Part shown: in pieces, positions 1 through 11,726 of the stretch
Numbering within the stretch: position 1 is the stretch's first letter
How the letters are laid out: the number at the start of each line of letters is the position of its first letter
Source: Paramecium octaurelia
Taxonomy: Eukaryota; Ciliophora; Oligohymenophorea; Peniculida; Parameciidae
Length of the DNA stretch: 23,054 nucleotides
Direction of reading: 5' to 3'
Assembly (NCBI GenBank): GCA_905182995.1
Contig: CAJJDP010000035.1
Span: 52,421 to 75,474 of the forward strand
Translations under genes and position numbers: made by a program
The notes under the pieces: model-generated
Told to the model about the DNA's origin: nothing
The model's database searches: none
The model's input: the letters and a program-made list of their open reading frames with translations, nothing else

Positions 1-377
1 AAATTTGCATCGAATCTTCTGATATCCTTTTCAGAGTTGCAGAATGATAAGAAAGATTAGTGGCTTTTTGATAAAAATTGATCCCAAAGAAATGAAAAAA
101 TCATATGAAACTTTCTTAATTATATTTCTTCACTACATAATCATCTTGTATAATTAAATCATTTCCTTTTAGGATATTTTAAATTAAAGTCAGACTGATA
201 AAAGTAAATGAGTTATTAGATTCTCCTATCATTTTTTGGCATTATCATCATAAATAAAGTCCTAATTTATTTTTTGTACCATTCTGCTTTGAAGATAATA
301 GATAAATTTAGTTTGCGATATTCTTAAATATTTATCTATATGCAAAACTTTTTAAGAGAAAAGTGTAAATTGGATGA

Positions 378-1083
378 AATATTCTGCAGTATTTAGATAC
401 CTTATACTCCTTATTTATTTTCTCTTCAATCGTATTTGACTACTTCATAAATAAAGGTCCTGCAATTTATCCTCCATATTTGATTATATTAAACAGATAT
501 CTGTGGCAGAAGGTTACTATTAAATTTTGTTAATATGAACAATATAATATTGATTCTAAAATCAAGTATTTATGATATAAGATTAATATTATGAATTTTT
601 ATATGTGTTGGTTTTAATCAAATCTATTTCCTCTTTGTACTGATGATCCAATTCTAAATCTTAAATTCCTTTTAACCTTTATTCTCTATGCTAATATTGC
701 AAACTCAAACTAAGTGAAAGGTGTGAATAAATCCTGTTATGTTTTTGAGCATATATTTGAGTTTGAATGACTATGATTTAATTTTATAAAGTTATTCTGA
801 AAATGAAAAAAAGGATGGCTGAATGTGGAATATTTTATAGAGTCCTAATTCTTCAAGATCTTATTGTTCTATCAAACAAAAATATTCAATATGTTTATAG
901 ATAATGTAGAAACTTGAATTAAGATGCTCAACAATAAAGCCATTTATATATATTATCATATTTGAAACTCCCTTACTCCTAGTAATTTATCTATTCAGAG
1001 ATAGTTAAGATAATAGTAACTGTATGGCTGAAGGCTAAATTAGTATAGAAATCCCATTTATTTATTTATTTAAAGTAATTTGA
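378..1083 (+). pseudogene. Decayed coding patches, unidentified protein
   Basis: Read with TAA/TAG as Gln, three consecutive patches on this strand look protein-like: 378-575, 633-770 and 790-1083. They lie in shifting frames. The last one has an internal TGA near 820. Protein-like runs include TDDPILNLKFLLTF and SYSENEKKDG. The composition (Leu/Ile/Phe-rich segments mixed with Asn/Gln/Lys) suggests a membrane or large cytoplasmic protein. No start, family motif or catalytic residue can be recognised. I infer a degraded gene because neighbouring patches are coding-like but cannot be joined without frameshifts. Chance open frames in AT-rich DNA remain possible. Confidence 0.35.
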
Positions 1084-1279
1084 AAGCATGGTAAGTTTGT
1101 AATTCTACTTAACAGCCTTAAATTGTTTGAGATTTATCCCAATATATTTTTGGAGTTTTAAGATATTAAAAATCCATTTTCATTAGTTTAATTACGTTAT
1201 ATTACATTCAATCTTCTTTAAGATAAATAAACTTATAATCTAAACATTAATTAATAAAAAATCAATTTTAAATTAATTT

Positions 1280-2007
1280 TCAAAAAAGAAAGTTAATATT
1301 TTCAAGGAGTTGATAAAAAATAACTCTTCCTCTTATAGCAATATCCTTCAGTTTACAGAATTCTATTTTCACGAAAACATACATGATAAGAATATTGAAT
1401 AAATTCCGATTATCATTCATTTTCAATTATAAACACTAATAAATGTGTTAATTTTAGTTCTATATATTAAGAACTTATTTTTTAAATTGCTATGAACTTT
1501 AAACTTTGTTTTTTAATTCATAGGCAATATTTATTTGTTAAAGACTTTGATATTTTCTAATACTTTCAGAATTAGTTTTCCTATCAAAAAGAGTATTTCT
1601 ATTTTTTAAGTAAAAGGTCAAGAATTCTTCATTTAATTCGTAAATTCTTAATATAGGATGATTTGATTTAAATGGTTACTCTCTAGTTTCTAAAACAAAT
1701 AAAATGATCTAAAACGCAATAGATTTCTATTTTATCAATTTCTTTAGGTTTTTAGACATGACATCTGTTTCTAGGGTATAAATAAGTTGAAATATCACCT
1801 AATAAATTCGAGAATTTTATGTTTTTAAGCTACGGCTAGATTACTTTCAAATGCAATCATAGCTAAATTGTTAGCCTATTCTTATAATTTCATTTTAGAA
1901 TTTATCAAAATACCTGATTTGATGATGATTTAACCTTAATAATTAATTATTTTACGATTTATCCAAAGGAAACCTAAAAATGAAAAATATAAGTCGGCCA
2001 TTACCAT
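1280..2007 (-). pseudogene. Decayed minus-strand gene, unidentified
   Basis: On the minus strand an ATG at 2007 opens a 70-codon frame ending in TGA at 1797-1795. It contains protein-like runs such as KMKLQEQANNLAMIAFESN. Shifting by one base continues the sequence: the frame through 1798-1280 stays free of TGA for 172 codons, and the third frame also gives a plausible run (STYLYPRNRCHVQKPKEID). A one-base indel near 1797 would explain the change of frame, which fits a broken gene. I do not recognise the family. It faces away from the WD40 gene at 2103, so the two would have shared a divergent upstream region of about 95 bp. Confidence 0.4.
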
Positions 2008-2102
2008 CTTTTTATTTATTTTGTTCATTTCAAAAAAAATATTCTGAATTATAGTTCTGTTGTTTGAATTATGAAAATTTATTTATTAAAGAATTATTTA
2101 AG

Positions 2103-3394
2103 ATGAGAAAAATAGATTCAATAAAGTAAGAATAAAAGAGTAAAGCAGAAGCAATCTTAGTAAGCCTGCAATAAGAAGTTGAGGTAAAATAATAATTTAA
2201 TTAATATAATAGGGATCATTCAACAGAATTGATGCATAACTTGATCAACTCTTCAATGATGAACGTAGTTTGATCAACATTTAACCATCTGAAGTATCAT
2301 CAGATGTACCAAAATTTACTTCTATTATTTTACCTCAATTTAAAAATAACGATTTCTCATAATAAATCATTTCACAAATGACCCCTTTAATCAAAACTAA
2401 TATTTAAACTCAACTAAAAAACAACGAACAACTAAATCTAAAACCATTTACTTATTAATTAATATAATAGAACTCAAAAAAATAGACTGAATCTTGTAAT
2501 GCAATTGCTGTTAATAAGGATTGTTCAATATTGGTTGCTGGATATGGAAGATCAATTAAAGTGTTTGAATTTAAATAAGGAAACTTGAAAAACGTTTCCC
2601 TTTTATAGGAACATCATGATTATATTTATACTTTGAATTTCATGAAGAGATAGGATTAGTTTATATCTGGGAGTGGTGATAAATAGATAATTATTTGGGG
2701 AAGAAATGAAAATAATACATGGATTTGTTAATACAAATTGACTGGACATTAAAAGTATATCTATTGTTTAATTATAAATGATAATGAAGATCTTATTGTA
2801 TCTGGTGGCTGTGATAATAGAATTAAATTTTGGTAGAAGTAGAATCAATGGTTGTGTGCATAGACAATCGCTGATCATAATGATTTTGTATATGCATTAA
2901 GTTTAAATGAATCATAAGATAAATTAATTTCTTGTGGAAATGATAATTTGATATTGGTAATGGAACAATCAGAATAGTATAAATAATGGATTGTTATATA
3001 AAAGATTACAGTTGAAATAGGTGGAGTTCGATTATGCTTTATAGATAACAATTAATTCACATTCTAGCCTTGGTAGAAAGAGCACATGGATATTTATGAG
3101 ATGAGTAGTTCGAATAAATAGTTTACCAAGACAAAGGATATTCCTGTAAAAGGTGGTTAAGATTGCTGTTTGTTTCCTTAATAATATATAAAATCAAAAT
3201 GTATTCTTGTAAATAAAAATGGTTCAAATGTGAATTTAATAAGAATAAAACAAAATGCTGAGATTATAATCCAGTAATCTATTCAATTACAAACTTGGGA
3301 TACATATGGATATATGACTGATGATGGGTAGTATCTGATCACTTGGGATACTAATTCGAAAGAATATTAGATTAGGAAATATTAAGAATTATGA
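2103..3394 (+). CDS. WD40-repeat protein, 420 aa, one 29-nt intron
   Basis: Predicted cytoplasmic scaffold protein with a WD40 propeller. Exon 1 is 2103-2183 (27 codons). The intron 2184-2212 is 29 nt, begins GTAAAA and ends ATAATAG, and is phase 0. Exon 2 is 2213-3394. Residues 1-50 are Gln/Lys/Glu-rich and probably coiled coil; about 50-115 is a low-complexity linker. WD-type blades follow, with clear D-[IV]-x-[FI]-W-like ends: SGSGDKQIIIWG (about 179-190), SGGCDNRIKFW (224-234) and SCGNDNLILV (267-276). GH or HH dipeptides open blades near 161 and 205. Later blades (300-420) are degenerate. TAA and TAG occur dozens of times in frame as Gln; the stop is TGA. ATG 2103 is chosen because it gives a continuous frame into the intron. 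A paralogue with the same architecture lies at 16801-18158. WD40 proteins bind partners rather than catalyse; no partner is indicated here. Confidence 0.93.
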
Positions 3395-3949
3395 ATTTAT
3401 TGTTTAATAACATCAATCATAAATTGGTTTTGAATTCCAAACTTAGCACTAAATTTTAACTTATGTTAAGTTTGTAATAATTACTTATTAGTAATAATAT
3501 TCATTTTTTTTTAAGTCTAATTACTTTAATAATTTTATGCTACATCTTTATAATATTCGTATTTATAATAGTAGTATATATTGTTTTATTAATATAAATT
3601 AATTTAATGATAATTTTGTTTTATTTAAATTTATTCTAAATTAATAAACTAAATTTCATCAAACTCTAAAGAACTTTAAAATTAGAGATCTTAAGTTAGG
3701 TGAATAAAAGCTAGATTTCAAATCCTGAAGGCAAAGTTGAGATATTATCATCTCCTTCTCAACCTTCTAAATTTTAAATTTGACTTGCACTAAGAAATGA
3801 AGAAATATCTAAAAACAACTTCAAAATTAAATGTGAAAAATTTCTTTAGACATTTATCAAACTGGTTTGAATTAATTTTAAGAATATCTTGAATAATTTG
3901 ATTAATAAGAAAATGGTGAAATTCAAGATACTATTGATTTAATTATTGA
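3395..3949. other. AT-rich spacer, no gene seen
   Basis: This stretch follows the stop of the WD40 gene. It begins with about 300 bp of very AT-rich DNA without coding character. From about 3690 onward there are short TGA-broken open patches that may be the 5' part of the decayed gene starting at 3950. No promoter, terminator or RNA gene can be supported. Confidence 0.5.
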
Positions 3950-4528
3950 ATGATTAAAATCATAAGTTACTATTGGAGGGAGAATAAATAGAAACAATTG
4001 AAAATATAAAATGGGAATTCATTAAATAGATATAATTCAGGTCAAGCATTAATTCTTTACTGCTGGGCCAAATTTTGTTATCCATTATTTTAAGAAATTT
4101 CTAGTAAACCTAACATATTAAATAAAACTAAAACTAAGTTAAACGGAGCAATTTTTGTTATAGTCAAATTCTCTTGAAAATCATTCAATTTCAAAAATAT
4201 AGAAAAGGGTTGTTACTTTGATCATAGTTTTGGAAAATAAATCTATAGATTTCGTTGATTCCTTTAGAGGAATTTAAAAGTATATGAGTTTAATTTACCC
4301 ACATAACATTAATTAAAGGATGCTAAGTTGAATGGAGTTAGATATAATCCTAAATACATAATTTTCGATAAATTTGGCATAACTAGGAACTGGCACTCAG
4401 TCAGTTACATAAAGTAATTGTTAATGATTTCATACGGAAAGTTGCTCCAAGAAATCTCTCGCATTAGCTGAACCAATATTATTTAGCGAAGAATCTCTTA
4501 ACTGAATCAAAGATATTTTCTAAAGTGA
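3950..4528 (+). pseudogene. Decayed gene fragment, possibly thioredoxin-like
   Basis: One frame runs from ATG 3950 to 4528, broken by in-frame TGAs at 4175, 4256 and 4469. The first 75 codons are uninterrupted. Around residues 30-50 the run GQALILYCWAKFCYP resembles the β-strand plus W-x-x-[WF]-C-x-P loop of thioredoxin-fold proteins, and later runs (RYNPKYIIFDKFGI) resemble the downstream strand. The second redox cysteine of a CxxC motif is absent (C-Y-P-L). The frame is conserved across TGAs, which indicates nonsense point mutations rather than unrelated noise. The family call is tentative, made from motif shape only. The sequence continues in a +1 frame at 4524, so this may be the 5' part of the larger decayed gene that follows. 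Confidence 0.45.
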
Positions 4529-5858
4529 AATAAAATTTGTTGTTAAATAACAAGGGATTACATTTGATCTTAGATTCAAATAAGTAGGATAAAAATTTCA
4601 ATTTGAAAAACTAAGCTTAATACCTTTTGTTTCAGACACTAAAGATGGTAGTCTTACAGCAGTCCCAAAAAAGCCTTGAGCATCATTCCAGAATCGAGTT
4701 GAAAAATTAGTAAAGCTATTTCAAACTACTCAATTAAATAATGACTTAAATGAAAAAAGACATTTTCAAAGGATGCTTAACATACTATTCCATTTTTCAG
4801 GATGAGCAAGTTTATATAGATTGTACAGAATTTGATGATAAAGAATCTATTAAATTAAGACCCCTTTAATACTTATTAATGCTCCATTATAAGACTGCTA
4901 GATTTGATTATAGCAAAAATAAACGATCACAAATTAAAAATAATTTGATGTTGAATGAAGAGAATAAAGTAGAATAAACTCATCCATGAAATTTAAGGGA
5001 TGGGAGGAGTAGCCAAAGTTTCAACATAATGATTAATTTTTAAGAAATCAATACATTTCTCTTAATAGACCTGCATATAGTGAAGAGGATTATTATTCTA
5101 TCAACTTAGGGAACCTAGCAAAAGTTTTGCTAATAATCTGAGAAAAGTAATGGTTGCATAATATGCTGCCGATAAAATGATATCAGAGATAAATACTTTA
5201 ATTTACATAATTTTAGTTTATTTACAAAAGTAATATTTAATTATAATGGTCAAACAGCATTTTTGATTAATAGATCAATAAAAATTGAGGAAACAATTAC
5301 CCACTCCAATCAAATACTCTAAAATTTAATATATGAAGTTTTTGTAATGAAATATTCTCCCATTCTTTATTGTAAACTTAATTCTACAAAAAGTGCTAAT
5401 TATTTCTGTTCTTCAACCCACCTAAGGCAACGTCTTCTGGGATGAGATTTTATAATCCAAACCTAACATCAAAAAGTTCCCAATTTTAGTATTCCAAATA
5501 CATAGTAAAAAAATAATTTTAAGCAAATTAGTCTCAATTATGTTTAATGGAAACCAAGCCATGATCCAAACTAAATTAAACCAAACCTCCCTAATTTCTA
5601 TTTTATAAATCATAAATTACCAATAAAATCTCAGAATGGAAGAAGCCCTGTATTACTCAATCATAATATCTTGAAAAGTAAATGCCATCATCTTCGTAAA
5701 TTTAATTGAATAACCTAGAACAATATCATTTATTTAAGTAAATTTATTTATTGAGTATTTTTAAATCTTAACTTCCTCAATTGAAAACCAGAACAATTTT
5801 TTGTTATTCCAAAATCAACAAATATGACATATCATAGATCTAAAAAGAAATTTATTAA

Positions 5859-7088
5859 GAACCTTTCAGGCTGCTACCTTGTTACAATAAGCGTAATGAT
5901 ATCAATTTCTGGAATTATTTAGGGGGTTAGAATATTCTTTTCAATTATTTTAAAATACTTAAGAAAGGTGATTGGCAAATTTCATTGTATTTTACATAAA
6001 CTTTGATTAATGCACTCAGTATTGGTATTTAACTTCTAAAAAGGGTAAGATTAAGGTGGCAGCAGCGGTACAAACTATAGCAATCTTAACATAATGATAT
6101 TCTTCTACATTTCATTGAACTCATTAATTTTAATTAAATTCAAATTCTAATACCACTATATTTTTCACTTAAGAAACGCTTGAGGAATGCAAATATTGTG
6201 TAGATTAAACTGTTGATGCATATTGTGGAAATAAGATAAAGACCTATAAGAAATATAATCTTATGCCTCGAAGATAATTTAGTACATTTGATTGGTTGGC
6301 TTGCTAATATTTGTGATTCATTTTTTTGGTCCTGAAATACGATAATAAAAAGAGTAAAGTGGTGATGGGAATATAAAATCATATGATCGTTGTTTTAACT
6401 GCAAATATTCGTATTTTCTATACTTTAATTTAATGCAAGCTAGGTAAAGGAATCAAATCTTAATTTAATAATGTGATTACTGTAATCTTATTGATGTAGA
6501 TAGTTGCTCTTTTAATTTTTATATTAAAATTGATTATTATAGTTAAGAAAGCATATATTTCCGATTATCGATATGATGAATCTCTTAATATGTTAGTCAA
6601 CTTCTTAAATCTGACCTATAATAAATATTATTTGAGATTTTAGGTTTTTTAGGGATAGCCATGATTTGAGATCTCTTTTCAATCTTATTATTAATAAAAT
6701 AACAAAATTTGAATCAACAATAAAAATGTTATTAAAACCTTTAATTCAGTTATAAATTGAACTCTTAGTATTACAAAGAAAGTCTACCCTAGTTTGGCGT
6801 GTTCCTTATTAATGAAGCATGTGGTTCAGAAATTTGGAAGTGCTCAATCAAACCAAGAAAAATATCAAACAACAAACCACATTTTAAATTCAGTCAGCTA
6901 TAGAAACAACTAAATAAATCACTGAATTAAGTAGCAATGATTATGACTTAAGGAATAATTAGAATAATGGTTGAATTGAAAAATGATTAGCTGAATTTCT
7001 ATTTAACTTATGGTATCAATCATTTAAGTACATTTATATTCTGAAGTCTCAACCATTTTGAAGCCAATAGTTAATAAGAATTAATCTC
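5859..7088 (+). repeat. First copy of a 1230-bp direct duplication (assembly overlap)
   Basis: This block matches 7090-8319 at a constant offset of 1231 bp. I saw no difference where I compared the two; reading frames and non-coding bases agree alike. It ends directly at the single N at 7089. Two contigs that overlap by 1230 bp and were joined without merging would give exactly this picture. It contains part of the decayed membrane-protein gene. Confidence 0.93.
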
Positions 7089-7089
7089 N
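7089..7089. other. Single N: contig join
   Basis: This is the only ambiguous base in the window. The block before it and the block after it are the same 1230-bp sequence. The base expected here from the other copy (8320) is A. It marks an unresolved scaffold join. Confidence 0.95.
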
Positions 7090-8319
7090 GAACCTTTCAG
7101 GCTGCTACCTTGTTACAATAAGCGTAATGATATCAATTTCTGGAATTATTTAGGGGGTTAGAATATTCTTTTCAATTATTTTAAAATACTTAAGAAAGGT
7201 GATTGGCAAATTTCATTGTATTTTACATAAACTTTGATTAATGCACTCAGTATTGGTATTTAACTTCTAAAAAGGGTAAGATTAAGGTGGCAGCAGCGGT
7301 ACAAACTATAGCAATCTTAACATAATGATATTCTTCTACATTTCATTGAACTCATTAATTTTAATTAAATTCAAATTCTAATACCACTATATTTTTCACT
7401 TAAGAAACGCTTGAGGAATGCAAATATTGTGTAGATTAAACTGTTGATGCATATTGTGGAAATAAGATAAAGACCTATAAGAAATATAATCTTATGCCTC
7501 GAAGATAATTTAGTACATTTGATTGGTTGGCTTGCTAATATTTGTGATTCATTTTTTTGGTCCTGAAATACGATAATAAAAAGAGTAAAGTGGTGATGGG
7601 AATATAAAATCATATGATCGTTGTTTTAACTGCAAATATTCGTATTTTCTATACTTTAATTTAATGCAAGCTAGGTAAAGGAATCAAATCTTAATTTAAT
7701 AATGTGATTACTGTAATCTTATTGATGTAGATAGTTGCTCTTTTAATTTTTATATTAAAATTGATTATTATAGTTAAGAAAGCATATATTTCCGATTATC
7801 GATATGATGAATCTCTTAATATGTTAGTCAACTTCTTAAATCTGACCTATAATAAATATTATTTGAGATTTTAGGTTTTTTAGGGATAGCCATGATTTGA
7901 GATCTCTTTTCAATCTTATTATTAATAAAATAACAAAATTTGAATCAACAATAAAAATGTTATTAAAACCTTTAATTCAGTTATAAATTGAACTCTTAGT
8001 ATTACAAAGAAAGTCTACCCTAGTTTGGCGTGTTCCTTATTAATGAAGCATGTGGTTCAGAAATTTGGAAGTGCTCAATCAAACCAAGAAAAATATCAAA
8101 CAACAAACCACATTTTAAATTCAGTCAGCTATAGAAACAACTAAATAAATCACTGAATTAAGTAGCAATGATTATGACTTAAGGAATAATTAGAATAATG
8201 GTTGAATTGAAAAATGATTAGCTGAATTTCTATTTAACTTATGGTATCAATCATTTAAGTACATTTATATTCTGAAGTCTCAACCATTTTGAAGCCAATA
8301 GTTAATAAGAATTAATCTC
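7090..8319 (+). repeat. Second copy of the 1230-bp duplication (assembly overlap)
   Basis: Same sequence as 5859-7088. The sequence diverges only after the block, at 8320 onward, where this copy continues into unique DNA. The true locus is therefore probably 1231 bp shorter than shown. Confidence 0.93.
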
Positions 8320-8814
8320 AGGTTAAAGTATTTCTAAAATAATTGATTGGGGTTTAGGAGCCAAATAGTTTTGAAATGATATTTATTAATGGATTAGCAT
8401 TTGAAATAACAAGTAAGCGTAGTAGAGTTTTGCGATTCAGCTACTCATAACAATAAAATTCAGTGATAATAATATTTATATTAAATCATGTTGCAACCAC
8501 TAATTATGAAGTTTCCAGAACTAGATCGTTAAGCTAAGACATTCTGAATATAGATATTGATTGAATTTATTTGCAAGAAGCTGAGACAAAATTGCAACTT
8601 AGCAATCTCCATTATCAAAGTTTAATCAAGTGAAACAATTTAACAATTTAAAGCTGCAGTATCATAAAATAGATGCAAGGTAGGTACCATTAAAATACAA
8701 GTAGAATCATGTATTTTTAATCAAATGTGGCATGTAATATTGATTTAACAAAATATAATATAGACTACTTAAAAGCATTCTGTTTATTACCTCATTAAAT
8801 AAGAAATAATCAGT

Positions 8815-9130
8815 AAACGCATAGGTGGGTAGGATAAATAGGACTCTAGAAAGAAAAGAAAATAAGCAAGAGGAAAGCGATGCGTTGAGAATTCCAAAGC
8901 TATGTGAGAGTGGAAAACCTGTTGCGGAACAATACCCCAATTGTAGCCAATGCAGAAGTCTTTCAAGTTTACTTCTTACAAGAAGAATTCCAAGTATTAA
9001 ATGTAGGGAGACATTATCCAACCCTAGATTGTTTGTGCATTAGAATTTGCGCTGCAGCTATGTGTAGGTGCTACGCCGTGTACAATCAACCAGTAAAATT
9101 AAAAGAGAAAAACGTAAGGCTTGCCATATA
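8815..9130. other. GC-richer island, origin unknown
   Basis: About 300 bp counted at roughly 39% G+C, well above the surrounding DNA (visibly near a quarter). TGA is absent over most of it in more than one plus-strand frame, and there is a long minus-strand frame over 8707-9021, so open frames cannot identify a coding strand here. One plus frame contains TPIVANAEVFQVYFLQEEF and a Cys-rich run (CLCIRICAAAMCRCY); another is Lys/Arg-rich. No tRNA or rRNA signature is visible. It could be a fragment of a more conserved gene, a structured RNA, or DNA of foreign origin. Confidence 0.5.
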
Positions 9131-10826
9131 AGCTTTTCCAACTTTTAACCTTCATAATTGATAATTTTATGAAATAATGAATTTATATTCCATTTTATTA
9201 ATGGGTTTTTTGATAAATCATTAAAGTGATTTAATACCTCTCCTAAGGGTTTTTACTGTACAACTAAACCATTGATATTACCCTATTAAATAATCTAATT
9301 TTGATTGACTTTGTGTAAAAATTTAATCGTTTCAAAATTAAATTAATGCAAATTGAATTTTTGATATTGGATATGCAACTATAGGAAGAAAATTAGTATT
9401 GACTTTGCTGCTTAAGCTCAGGTATTTGTGAGCAATCGCGTTATTGTTAAGTAATTTGCTAACCTTTTTCTAAAAGAGAATTCAACTCTTTTTCTTCTAC
9501 CAAACTGGGACTAATTTAGTACCAATCTAATACTTTTAATTTTATAGATAGAATTAATAGAAAACGAATAATTTCAAGAAAAAATTGACTGATAAAATTA
9601 AAATATTCTTGATCGAAAAATTTAGAAAAAGTTCGTCTGAAGTGTTTACCAGATGGAAAAATAACAAAGAATTGAATGTTTAACTTTAGATATACTGCTT
9701 TCAAAGAAGTTGATGTGAGAGGTAAGAAGTGATTAATGATAACTTTTGTGACTCTATTTTAAGATAACAATCTTTTATAATCTTCCACTTTGAATAGATT
9801 AAGAAAGTTAGGGAATAAGGTATTATAAAGGTATAAACAAAGAAATAATTTAGGAGGTATGCAATAAAATGAAGTTTGATGTACTTCATGATTGGGGAGT
9901 TAGGTGAAATTGGACAGATGAGATCTAAAATCAAGTTGTAAGAGAAGGTAACTTTTTGGATATATTTAAGATAGAAGTATGGTGTATAGAATCTTTTTTC
10001 TAAGGAATTAGATTGTGAACTAAAGTGATTAGTATAAAATGAGTAATTATCTCAACATGGAGTGACAGTTAAAATGCTTTTATATTTATAAACCTTTAGG
10101 TAATAAGAAGGAGATATCCTTTAACTAATTCATCCTCAATATTAAATCAGAATTGAAAATAATTTACTATTTTCATTCTTCTATTTAATACTAGAACTAA
10201 TGGGTAATTAAAATTGAATTTAACTTTCATTATTGACTAACTCAAACTCAAAACTATACAAAAAATTTGATATCTTGTTTACCTGAGCGATTATTTTGTG
10301 GTACTGACTCTGATGAAAAGAGAACTATGATTTTATTAAGATGCCAGAATAGGATAACCTTGACTTAAGTTACGTAAGTTTAAGGGATAAACTCGAGAGA
10401 TAAGATGAATTCTGATATTCTTATGTTTCTAAGGGCTTAAATCTAATTGTTGCTTTAGTGCAGTGCATTACTAAATTTTATAAATTTGAATATATTTAAA
10501 TCGAATATTAACAATTTTATAAGAACAGAAGAATTTCTTCCAATTAAAAGTAATATTTTAAAAGAATAATGTTTTAAATATTGAGAATAAGCTAGATGGA
10601 TTTTAACAATAATAACCAGATTTATGTTCTTTGCTCTAATTCTATAACATTTAGAATTTTGTAGCACAATAAAAATAGCCACAGCACTTTTAAGAAGGCT
10701 AGAAAGATTTTGGTATGGATTTTCATTAATAAATATTGTTTGGACTACCAATCATATAAAAGAAAATCTTAGAATTCTTATATAACTATCTGGATTAATT
10801 ATTAATCCAATTATCATTTTAATTAA
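9131..10826. other. No convincing gene
   Basis: AT-rich sequence with many TGAs in all frames. The longest open stretches overlap on opposite strands near 10220-10750: about 170 codons on the minus strand from 10751 down to about 10244 without an ATG at its head, and a plus-strand frame with a single TGA near 10216. Neither shows a recognisable motif. I treat them as chance or very old remnants. Confidence 0.4.
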
Positions 10827-11240
10827 ATGTTTAATCAAAATATGATAGAAATGAGAATAGATTTTTGTTGTTGTTGAGGACATAAGTTACCAGTTGTTAA
10901 CATTATATTTGATCAAAATAATCAAGGGTGAAAGGCTCTATGCAAAGAATGTTTAGAGAATGCCGACTTTACTGTTAAATAATAGGATAAAAGTATCATA
11001 TATTAAATATAAGAATAGGCAAGCGTAGAAGATGAAATAGTCAACTCAATTAAAATAATTAAAATAATTGAATATTTAAACAGCATGGTGGATCAAATGA
11101 AATAACTTACAATCTAATAATTCAGAAGAATAATTAGGAACAATTTAATGATTTTGTAAAATTGATGAAATTTATAAAATAAATAAGACATCAAATGTCA
11201 AAAAGGAAAGAATATTCGAATGATTCAATAAATTAATTGT
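10827..11240 (+). pseudogene. Decayed Cys/His-finger and coiled-coil N-terminus
   Basis: ATG 10827 opens a frame with two early nonsense TGAs (10875 and 10929). Around them the sequence reads like a Cys/His finger: a CCC triplet, then GHKLPVVNIIFDQN, then ALCKECLENADFTVK. Gln/Lys/Ile-rich, probably coiled-coil sequence follows. A one-base shift near 11110 is needed to continue into QEQFNDFVKLMKFIKQIRHQ, which stops at a TGA near 11230. From general familiarity with Paramecium gene families, this resembles the N-terminus of multi-copy proteins that continue into WD40 or TPR repeats; no repeats follow here. Two nonsense codons plus a frameshift make it a pseudogene. Confidence 0.6.
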
Positions 11241-11726
11241 TCTGAATTTTCTATGTTAATTTTTGTATTTTTCTTCTCTGAAAAATTTGAATAAAGAAAT
11301 AATTATTTTAATATAACCAAAAATTATTTAGAAATGGTTTTGAGATTGTATAAAATTGATTTTGAATTTATAAATATAAGATTTTATCTTTCATCTTAAC
11401 TATATGATGAATTTACTATTTAATATTAATTAGTATATTGAAAATTTAAAAAGTAGATTTAGGTACTTAGGGTTAAGAAAATAAAATCTTTGAAGCTAAT
11501 AACTTACTAAATTGGAGCTAAATCCTTTGATATGTATTAACACTTTTGGACATTGTTTAAATTTCACCCCTTTTTTGATGTTGAGACTTAATAAAGTATG
11601 ATAAAGTGTTGCTTTTAAAAATGAATTGAGGAGATTGAGATATATGATTTAGTTATATCATTAATTAATGATATTTGAATTTCAAACATAATTTTTTTTA
11701 TATATTTATTATTTTATAGAATTTGA
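11241..11726. other. AT-rich spacer upstream of the TPR gene
   Basis: Very AT-rich with no open frame of protein-like composition. It presumably contains the promoter of the downstream TPR gene, but no specific motif can be assigned. Confidence 0.5.

Larger units (their letters stand above)
4524..8700 (+). pseudogene. Large decayed membrane-protein gene
   Basis: A train of protein-like patches on the plus strand, in all three frames, is separated by TGAs and frameshifts. Clear ones are 4524-4676, 4810-4989 (YIDCTEFDDKESIKLRP), about 5070-5140 (LNRPAYSEEDYYSINLGNL) and 5221-5445 (NYNGQTAFLINRSIKIEET). Further on there is a strongly hydrophobic segment near 6480-6545 (VITVILLMQIVALLIFILKL) followed by DYRYDESLNMLVNFLNL. 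Patches continue past 8320 (KFSDNNIYIKSCCNH, about 8450-8500). The order suggests an extracellular or lumenal domain, a transmembrane helix and a cytoplasmic tail. I do not recognise the family. Part of the length is artificial: 5859-7088 is repeated at 7090-8319 across an N. It could instead be several adjacent dead genes. Confidence 0.5.

Noticed and set aside
2454..2470. ATTAATTAATATAATAG in the WD40 gene, nearly the same as the 3' half of its intron
   Set aside because: No GT lies at a suitable distance upstream and the frame reads through it as YQLIQQ, matching the paralogue (YQIINN).
6140..7613. Two identical 80-codon minus-strand ORFs (6140-6382 and 7371-7613) as a repeated small gene
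   Set aside because: They are the same locus counted twice across the N at 7089, and they are open only by composition; the coding-like patches here are on the plus strand.
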